Source: Halichondria panicea (Eukaryota > Porifera > Demospongiae > Suberitida > Halichondriidae). Taken from it: DNA of 64,000 bases. The stretch is taken from contig NC_087377.1 of the NCBI RefSeq assembly GCF_963675165.1, positions 7,767,122 through 7,831,121 of the forward strand, given 5' to 3'. The notes below the pieces were generated by a model, which was not told where the DNA came from, made no database searches, and saw only the letters and a program-made list of their open reading frames with translations. A program made the translations under genes and the position numbers. Every line of letters starts with the position of its first letter. The stretch's first letter is position 1. Positions 57,301 through 64,000 of the stretch are shown in pieces.

Positions 57301-60300
57301 TGTGTCTATAGTTGTATTGTTGAGATAATAGTTACATTGACCAGTATGTTCCTCAGCGAGATTTGTGTATAATTATATATAGTATCCAGTTTTTACTCGA
57401 GTGCATGTATAAATAATTCGTAGTCAAAAATTTCTTATGATGTATAAATGTTGCACACAGATTTCGACTATCGGTCATTGAACAAAACCATCACCTTCAC
57501 TTCTGGGTCAGGGGTGGGCTCCATGAAAACCTTTGATGTCATCATTATCAACGACATCATTGTAGAAAAATTGCTTGAAACATTCACACTGAGGCTGACC
57601 ACACCCACTGGAGCACCTGTTGCCGTGATCGGACTGGAGGTGGCCACTGCATTCATACAAGAGGACCTTACTGACAGTGAGTTGTCAACTCAGTGTGTGT
57701 TATTCATGACTGGAATCATGTGGACGCATCTAATATAGTGGGTACTCCCTAGGTCGAGAAAGCAAGTGGTTTTAACTGACTTAGAGCGTATCAGTTTTAA
57801 GTAGTTTAGTTTTCGTTTTAGTTTAGGTTAGAGTGTATGAGGTATTATGTTCTAAAGGAAGAATGTGTGACCAGGATTGAAAACTATTATAGTAATGTTT
57901 TCAATTTCTCAACGTTCTCCACTTTATTGTTTCTGTACATCCCAAAGGTGTGACTGTGAGTTTGAATGAATCTAGCTACGTACTGACTGAGGGAGAGGGT
58001 GTGGTCATATGTGTGGAGCTGGTGGGAGTGCTAGAGAGAGATGCTGCTGTAAATATCACCACTGTGGATAGCACTGCAACAGGTAGAGTCAATAGTACGG
58101 CTAATCAAACTTGTGTATCATTCGTAAGTAATTCTTATGTGGAGATATAGCCTCAATCCCAGGCTGCACTTTCCTCAGTGCTACTAAATGAGCATTCTTT
58201 AAAAATGGACCGTCCTTATGTAGAGTTTAAAAAAAGTGTGGAACCATGAAAAGTAACATGAGGCTTGCAGGGGTCAAGATTAACTTGCCGCAGGAAGGCT
58301 GCACAATAAATGCCTAAACAGCTTGATGGTTGTACAACATATCTGCGACTGTGACGGGATAATGTACATGCATGCAGTCCCTCATTTGCCAATTCCCACA
58401 TGTAATTCAACTGTCTTTCTCCCCGGCAGTGTTGGACTACATTGATATCTCTACCACCCTCACATTCTCTTCCGGCACCTCGAGTGCCTGTGTGCAGTTA
58501 TCGACCATTGATGACAGTACGTACGAATCTACAGAAGGGTTGAGTGTAGAGCTGGAGTCCACTGACTCCCAAGTCACTGTAGCCACTCCCTCCGTACTCG
58601 TCACTATAGTGGACAATGATGATGGTCAGTAGTAACAACAGAGCTTCAATGTACATGTACAGTATTTTATTATATACAACACAATTAACCGTACTTGTGC
58701 TAGTTATAAATGTATCCCACATGTGTAGAACTTTTAGCGACAGTACTATATACTCATAATCTAGATCATGTTTGCCATAAATACTGCAATTTGATTGGCT
58801 AAAGGAAGTGTTCTATCCAACTTAGAAAATCATGTACTTATTTAGAAAATCATGTACTTACTTAGAAAATCATGTACTTCACTTAGAAAATCATGTAGCA
58901 AAGATTAGATAAGAACATTCAAATCTGATTGGCTAAATACTCATGGTTGCTATGATCTAGACACTGTTTAGGAAGTTTCCATATGATTTAGAAGTCCTCA
59001 GGGCTAGTAGAACCCTCACTGCGTTCGGGATACTACAACTAGCCCTTTGGGCTTCTAAATCATGTAGAAACTTCCTAAACAGTGTCTAACTATTATATAT
59101 ACGCTACCAAATAAGAGTCAAGTTGTGTACATAATTATGTAGTTTTGCTTAAATGCCAGAAGTGCAAGATCGTTTGTTTTCACTATTTTCTCTCCCCCTG
59201 CATGTAGTTGTGCTTTCCCTGTCTGCCCCTGAGTCTGTGTGTGAAGGAGATGGTGTCGTGCAGATCTGCGTCACCTTGGAGACTGACATTGAGAGAGATG
59301 TGGAAGCTACTATAGAGACCGCTGATGCATTCGCAATTGGTAAATCCTATTGGTACAATGCTATAAAAGCGTTGAGGTATCAACTGTTTATTTGTTGGGA
59401 GGGCTATCCATACTAATTATTACTGGTACTGTATACACAATAGATGCACAGTAATAGGCATACTCTGGTTACTGAAGACCTATATACACACATCGTTGCA
59501 TGTATTATAATTATGCACAGCTTATACATTATTCCACCTACACATACTCCCAGATTCTGAAGATTACCAGAGTATTACCGTCACCTACTCCTACTCCGCC
59601 CCCCTATCTTCCCCCCTTATCAACTGCACACTAGTGACAATACTCGACAATGACATTATCGAGCCATGTGAAGACTTCAGGGCCAACCTTAGCTCACCCT
59701 CTGAGAGAGCGGTGCTCAGTCCAAGCTCACTGAGTATCATCATTCATGATGATGAAGGTAAGGGGGGCTATTTTAAGCAATAATGAGGTGTTAATGTTTC
59801 CTCGTGCATGTATTCTGGAAATAGTGGTCATTATTTGTTATTTTGTTTCTAAGGCACCCATTCTAATGCTCCAATTTGGTATGTAAGTATTAATAATTAT
59901 TCTCTTCAAAGGTCACATCTATATATTTGGATGTGTGCCAAATATGTACATAATGATATAGGCTCAAATTGTTTATCCTGACTTGATCAGTATTAAATTG
60001 CTCTGCATGTATATGCAGAGAGAGTTCAAAACAGCCAATTTGCTATTCACCTGTCCCTACTTGTATGTAGACATCACCTCCCCTCTGTTGTTGTTCAACA
60101 ACTCACCTCAAATCAGTGGGAGCGATCTGACAGCCTACTACAACCTGACGGGCTGTGCCAGGGTCACTTGTGAGGTCAGGAATCAACAAGATTGTGAGTT
60201 CTTATAAATTAATACAATACAGTATAGGACGTGTCGTTTACACCAATTTTAATCATTAAATGTTAGTGCATGAAGTCTAATAAACTTTGCAAATACCAGT

Positions 60301-61651
60301 CACGGTATACTGCTGTCACAATAATTATTTTAGTGTAATGTCGTTCAATAACTGTCAATAACTGGAGTTATTGAACTCTGATAGATGTAAAAGTGCACTG
60401 ACTTATAAAAACAGCTACAAAATGTTCCAGGTATACAATACCTAAAAGTATTGACATCTAGAAGGTTCTACATCTATTAATATTTTACCAAGGTCCTAGT
60501 GATTTTCTAAATAAAATTCCTATAGTATATAATAGTGTATGCATGATTGTAATAACACTCTGTTCTGCAGGTTCTCAACCTGTCGGTAGTTTCGAGGGTG
60601 TGTGGTTTGGACAGAATGCAATCAATAGGAGGACACTGCAACAGTTTGCTATTATCGTGGATGCATACTGTCCCAACCAAATAGTCCCAGTGTTCGAGGA
60701 CAGGCCAATCAGAGGTGGTGAGTCTTTCAATTAACAGTCACTAAGTAAGATACTGTACGTAATATAGGTGATGCAAAGACTGTACATGCATGTACTATGA
60801 TTCAGTATTTATGTAGATGCATTCTGTCTGTTCTGAGACTCTCCAACTTATACAGATAATACTCAGTGCAGTCAGCACTTCACTGACCAACAGTATGAGT
60901 TTGACCCCGTCTCTGGAAATGTGACTGTGGAGTGGGAGGGAACTGGACCCAATGCAACTGTTCAAGTTAGCCAGTTTATGTGCAGGTTACCTAACACAGA
61001 CACATTTTCGTGTAAGTTCAGAAGAAAAACTGACTTTAGTCTGCGTATAAGTAACCGTATAGCGAGTAATTATTTTTATATGGTGGATTTTCGTATTGTA
61101 GAGTCATCTGAAAATTGATCTACCTAACCGCAATAGGTTCTACGTCACTAGAGTTGTATGAATATTCAAAAAACAAAATATTTAATTGGATATTATATAG
61201 TTGGTACAAAAATGTCCACTAACGAACCCGCTATATACCGTATAGCGTGTAATTTTCGTGGGGCAAAATATTCGTGGTTTTCGTGGTTGGTGATCTGACC
61301 ACGAATATTTTACCCACGAATGAAGCGACCTTGCCTACCTTACCTGCAGTGCAAGCTCCAACCACGAAAATATTACCCACAAAATGTCTCAATATTGCTG
61401 AACCACGAATATTTTGTCCCCCGAAAATTACCCGCTATACGGTAGTATAATTTTGTGCAGTGCATAATTATAAATCATAAAATAACCGTATTGCTTTGTG
61501 ATCACGTTATTTCGTATTTTCACCCAATAAAGGTGTTAGTCCCCTTGTTATCACCGGTCTGTCCTCTGGAAGCCACACCCTCTTAGTCACACCAGTGGGA
61601 ATCAGTGGGTGTACAAGGATAGTCACTAGGATCTTACTCATAACCATCTGA
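42356..61651 (+). CDS. large Calx-beta repeat protein gene (5' end not resolved)
   Basis: Exons: 42356-42466 (tentative), 48456-48598, 48855-49073, 49162-49302, 49475-49678, 54113-54250, 54454-54702, 54928-55065, 55278-55481, 55750-55905, 56027-56266, 56510-56647, 56796-56993, 57168-57280 (doubtful), 57461-57676, 57948-58082, 58430-58624, 59208-59339, 59554-59757, 60071-60193, 60571-60717, 60856-61011, 61533-61651 (TGA). From 48598 on every intron is phase 1. Nine Calx-beta modules are each encoded by an N-half exon (pattern ...EGxGxVxVCVxLEG...) and a C-half exon ending in (V/I)xDND(D)G or NDC, the acidic Ca2+-binding strand. Four last exons encode a Cys-containing C-terminal region with no TM seen. 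Inferred: secreted or cell-surface Ca2+-dependent adhesion or matrix protein. The signal peptide was not found. Introns hold two large transposons. Confidence 0.8.
42932..46275 (-). pseudogene. MULE transposase (ZSWIM-type) with PHD-like C terminus, frameshifted
   Basis: Segments on the minus strand: 46275 to about 46010 (FAR1/ZSWIM-like N terminus), 45766-45671 (DGEKLYIKEIRGDHNHDLSE), about 45540-45339, 45271-43913, 43685-43594, 43520-43326 (AT-hook-like KKRGRPKG) and 43262-42932. The core has LLIDATYKLN, then CIMSDKDMTER (MULE DDE-type Asp residues), then a SWIM finger CPCGF...LPCKH. The C terminus is PHD-like (CSICC...CDSCLGWFHLKC) but lacks the last Cys pair. Lesions: a frame shift after CVHGG (about 46050), a shift at the TA-rich junction near 45220, an in-frame TAG at 44016-44018 and a shift near 43180. 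A nuclear transposase by family; this copy is non-functional unless the lesions are sequencing errors. Confidence 0.75.
46329..47175. repeat. ~850-bp fold-back with GCAGTTCA tandem motif arms
   Basis: 46329-46601 and 46906-47175 are reverse complements at high identity. Each arm contains over ten spaced copies of a (T)GCAGTTCA-type motif, followed by AATCACGTGACATCACATGTG. The loop holds another inverted pair (46607-46648 against 46731-46776) and a hairpin MITE (46784-46891). Foldback-type elements have this form. The small frames in the arms (repeated VHF, SLLQF) are just translated repeat. Confidence 0.88.
46784..46891. mobile_element. ~108-bp hairpin MITE of the TAGCCTCG family
   Basis: TAGCCTCGATCCCAGGCCGA, then TTTTCGCTTTTATAACGGTT and AGGCGAAC, are perfectly inverted after ACTGGTTCG-like centre bases. 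AGCTAGCTT lies on both sides (46775-46783 and 46892-46900), a likely 9-bp target duplication. A further single-arm copy lies at about 47183-47242. Confidence 0.82.
47307..47880. repeat. ~575-bp CGCATGCGC-family MITE
   Basis: AAAGCACCGCGGGTGCTGAT at the left to CTTGCGCATGCGCACCGAGG at the right. The inside is the reverse complement of 30928-31440. It directly abuts the MULE terminus. Confidence 0.75.
47920..48455. other. intronic repeats before the Calx-beta exons
   Basis: 47925-47975 is the reverse complement of 42010-42062 (CTCATTTCTCATTCCCTGTT). 48060-48106 has a GGATCCGCCCC end as at 16845. 48180-48340 is an inverted G-run/C-run element (GGGCTGCATCCAGAATTTT with the complementary end CAATGCAGCCCTGC). 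No exon seen. Confidence 0.6.
49877..50035. repeat. subterminal 56/58-bp tandem repeat, three units
   Basis: Units begin GCTGAGAACAAGGACAAGGA at 49877, 49933 and 49991; the third is shortened at its end. It lies about 140 bp inside the left end of the DDE transposon, where transposase-binding repeats are often found; that role is inference. Confidence 0.85.
50070..50385 (-). CDS. Cys-rich C-terminal segment of the DDE transposon, frameshifted
   Basis: On the minus strand, 50385 to about 50167 is open through NLSCNDNIEIPYFSSERFQI and VCTFCACVLC. A second frame takes over near 50165 with CESSEPGKYPICKDCQND and a basic tail. Together the CxxC pairs look like one zinc-binding module split by a one-base shift in an A/C-rich stretch. 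It could be a downstream exon of the transposase or a separate accessory protein. Confidence 0.45.
50480..53784 (-). CDS. DDE transposase of unknown superfamily, four exons
   Basis: Exons on the minus strand: 53784-53419, 53292-52610, about 52468-52268 and 52209-50480, with GT/AG borders. The last exon carries the catalytic-looking core; counted from the Met at 52255: FMDDKHRC (D184/D185), YTDGGPDHN (D285) and SWKNPCERVN (E329), a D-x100-D-x43-E arrangement with the DGGPDH and P..ER context of an RNase H-fold integrase. A CxxC and HxxH-like stretch (CGKLDCDICK; HLPDP) follows. The first exons lack motifs I recognise. It is the only gene on this element, so it is presumably the transposase acting on the 33-bp TIRs. 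Start Met at 53784 is the first in frame; an upstream exon is possible. Confidence 0.7.
58750..59092. repeat. intronic palindrome with tandem TTAGAAAATCATGTA units
   Basis: AGACACTGTTTAGGAAGTTT (58959) is inverted at 59065-59085, with further complementarity (GATTTAGAAG and CTTCTAAATC, AGGGCTAGT and ACTAGCCCT). Upstream, ACTTAGAAAATCATGTA repeats four times at about 58819-58898. It lies between two Calx-beta exons. Confidence 0.75.
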
Positions 61652-62049
61652 ACAGTTATTCAGGACATTTTAATGCTGACATACGTGTGTGCTCCTATTC
61701 ATATAATGCCTTAGATTATAATTGTCGACAATTTAAAGACAAATAGATAAACATCATAGCTACTATTGAATAAAAATGTTTTCTTTATTGTCAAGTTGAC
61801 TGAATGTTTTGCATTTTGTGCGTTGTGAGTGTAACCCCCTTGCTGCCTTACAGGATCGACACCTTGTTCTTGACACAGTCTTTTTCGTCAGGTGAAACAC
61901 AACTGCATGAGAGAGAGAGAGAGAGAGGGGGGGTAAATAATTATGGTAAACAAGATAAAAATCAATGGCCAAAAAATCTGTGTGACTAAAATATAATTCT
62001 TTAGTTAATGATCTTTACCCACAATAACAGCTTGGAACTTGCACTTGAA
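60801..62049 (+). repeat. right copy of the segment at 1-1260
   Basis: Contains the last two exons of the Calx-beta gene, the same MITE (61236-61444), the AATAAA near 61769 and the GA microsatellite. See the left copy. Confidence 0.9.
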
Positions 62050-62814
62050 TGTTCCTTCTCCTTGACAATGGTTCTGTGTTGGTTTTGTAGATCTTGCCTC
62101 TATCTCATCTCATGGATTGGAGTGTGACACAGTGACATTGATCAGCTTGTCTCAAATCCCTGTATCAAAAGGACTTGTATGTTTGCCGTATAAACTCAGT
62201 GCGACATCTTCACATAATTATAGGCCTACCATTGACTAGTTGATGTGAGTCTCTATAATTGGCAAGGTATATACGGGTGTAATACAGTGGAATCTCCATA
62301 AAACAGATGCCATTAATTGCGGGACAGCCTTTTGGCCGCTTCATAGAGAGGTGGTTCTTGTTAGAGTTTCGATTGCCAACCACATGTATAATATTGAGTA
62401 AATTCTGCTACAAATGTCTTTGAACTTTTCTAACTGTTTTTCTAGTTTATATTCATGTTCTGATTCTGGGAGGTTATTTGTTAAAGTTGCTCGTTATACA
62501 GATTAGAGAGGTGGCCGCTCCTGAGAGGTTGCTTTTACATTGTAGTTTCAATCTCTAGACCTGAGCGCTTGGCCGTTTTATAGCGTGTGGTGCTCTTCAG
62601 ATGTGTTCGTTATATTAATGAAGGTTCCAATGCATTTTGTTCTTTCATATACATGTAGTCATTATAGGCTTGGGTACGTGGCTGCGAGTATTAATAGCTG
62701 GGTAGTATTTTCTGCAATACTGTATCGACTACAGAGTTCAATAACTATGATGGAACCATGAAAGACTGTATAATAAGCCATTAATTGAGGTTTGATTCAC
62801 TCACTGTACTGCAG
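61652..62814. other. 3' flank of the Calx-beta gene
   Basis: AATAAA at about 61769 (ATTGAATAAAAATG) is a candidate polyadenylation signal. 62090-62165 is an open phrase after TTTTGTAG (...GLECDTVTLISLS...), related to 3300 and 63560, perhaps a remnant exon of a further Calx-beta gene copy. Otherwise nothing supported. Confidence 0.5.
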
Positions 62815-63235
62815 AGGATAAACTTGCCGCAGGAAAGCTGCATAATACATTCAAACAATGCCCAAACAGCTTGATTTTAAATTTTGTTGTACTACATATC
62901 TGCGACTCTGTGACAGGATACATGTACATGCATGCAGTCCCTTATTTTCCATTTCCCATGTGTAATTGAACTGTCTGTCTCCCCAGCAGTGTTGGACTAC
63001 ATTGATCTCTCCACCACCCTCACATTCTCTGCCAAGTGCTGGCACCTCGGGTGCCTGTGTGCAATTATCAACTATGGATGTACATAGGAGTCTAGATCTA
63101 CAGAAAGGTTGAGTGTAGAGCTGCATGGAGTCCACCCCAAGTCACTGTATAGCCACTCCCTCCATAACTCGTCACTCTAATGGACAATAATTATGATGAT
63201 GGTCAGTGATGGAGCTTCAATGTACACGTATTACA
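62815..63235 (+). pseudogene. decayed copy of a Calx-beta C-half exon and its intron
   Basis: Homologous to 58265-58660: the shared intron phrase AACTTGCCGCAGGAA, the acceptor CAGCAGTGTTGGACTACATT and the coding part through GACAAT and GGTCAGT. Insertions and deletions (for example GCCAAGTGCTGGC) destroy the frame, and TAG occurs early (ACATAGGAG). Confidence 0.75.
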
Positions 63236-63814
63236 TTATGTTGTAGTATATAATACGTTGCAGTATAGGCTTAACTATAATTATACTATAATAATTTTAT
63301 AGTCAGGGTGTCATACATGCAGGGGAAGGGGGATATCCCCCTCTGGCTCCAACCCCCCCCCCTAAAATTTGCATTCAGGTTACTATAGTTGTATGGCTGA
63401 GTTTCCATAGCTGGCAATGCTACAGGAAATTGTCAGTTACTTTTCAAAATCATGCCCAAAATCCTGGTAACACACTAAAAGTATAATTGTTTTGTTAATG
63501 ATCTTTACCCACATGAATTAATTCTGTTTCTTCTCCTTAACAGCTAGTGGTCCGATGTTGTGTTTGTGGATCCTCTATCCGGATTGAAGTGTGACACAGT
63601 ATGTACTGACATTAATTGATCAGCTTGTCTCCAATTCCTGGATCAACATGCAGGTTGTTTTACTTGCCGTATAAACTCAGTAGATTATTACGTCTTCACA
63701 TGTATATCATTGACTACTTTATGCAGTACACCTCACATAGAACTGTCTGGACATGCTATGACATGCTATATCTCTCTAGACTCGTGCGCCATCACTGGTG
63801 CATGACGTACAAAG

Positions 63815-63905
63815 TGCTGGCTTAAGAGTCTAATGTATCTCTGGAGGGGACAATCATCATCCTCAATATCACCACCATGCATGCACTGATGACTCAGCAC
63901 TTGGT
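63815..63905 (+). pseudogene. decayed Calx-beta N-half exon
   Basis: AATGTATCTCTGGAGGGG...CACTTGGTGAGT matches the exon 56510-56647 with an internal deletion and an insertion (CATGCATGCACTGATGACTC). It retains the donor but not a continuous frame. Confidence 0.6.
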
Positions 63906-64000
63906 GAGTATCTTCATTATGGGTGCGTGGCTGTGAATATTACTTGCTAGGTAGTATTTCCTCCTACAATAGTCGTATTAATATCGTGTGGGCTTCGTGG

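Noticed and set aside
1-64000. CRISPR arrays, operons, prokaryotic ribosome-binding sites
   Set aside because: Spliced genes, poly(A) signals and eukaryotic transposons show a eukaryotic nuclear sequence; no regularly spaced direct repeats with unique spacers were seen.

Overview
The window is animal nuclear DNA: AT-rich, with short introns (mostly about 60-400 bp) carrying canonical GT/AG ends, extracellular modular proteins (Calx-beta, Ig, FN3) and a heavy load of small inverted-repeat transposons. Gene style, compact introns and repeat types suggest a demosponge (Amphimedon-like); this is inference, since no species-specific marker was checked. No tRNA, rRNA or CRISPR array was recognised.

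Layout. 1-4.1 kb: last two exons of a Calx-beta-type gene running off the left edge, then a decayed second copy of the same 3' exons and a decayed Calx-beta exon. 4.1-5.6 kb: inverted repeats, no gene. 5.7-12.5 kb (minus): complete 10-exon single-pass receptor (gene M: signal peptide, Ig, FN3-like ectodomain, TM, short tyrosine tail). 12.8-16.2 kb: a non-LTR retroelement with a 3' poly(A) tract. 16.4-25 kb: gene-poor, packed with hairpin MITEs. 25.1-36.0 kb (plus): 21-exon receptor (gene P) whose ectodomain is almost the same as that of gene M but whose cytoplasmic tail is unrelated, with ITIM-like tyrosines, proline-rich exons and death-fold-like pieces. 36-42 kb: MITEs, one nested in another. 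42.4-61.7 kb (plus): a large Calx-beta repeat gene (nine two-exon modules plus a four-exon C-terminal region). It has two big DNA transposons in its introns: a decayed MULE (42.7-47.3 kb) and a DDE element with perfect 33-bp TIRs and a TTA target duplication (49.7-54.0 kb). 61.7-64 kb: decayed Calx-beta exons.

How the pieces relate. Genes M and P form a head-to-head inverted duplication: same ectodomain exons in the same phases, joined to different TM and tail exons, one ITAM-like and one ITIM-like. This is the architecture of paired activating/inhibitory receptors. The first 1.26 kb of the window is nearly identical to 60.8-62.05 kb, so the Calx-beta locus is itself repeated. Many of the hairpin MITEs share a terminal motif beginning TAGCCTCGATCCCAGG and several are flanked by 9-10 bp duplications, which points to MULE-type mobilisation.
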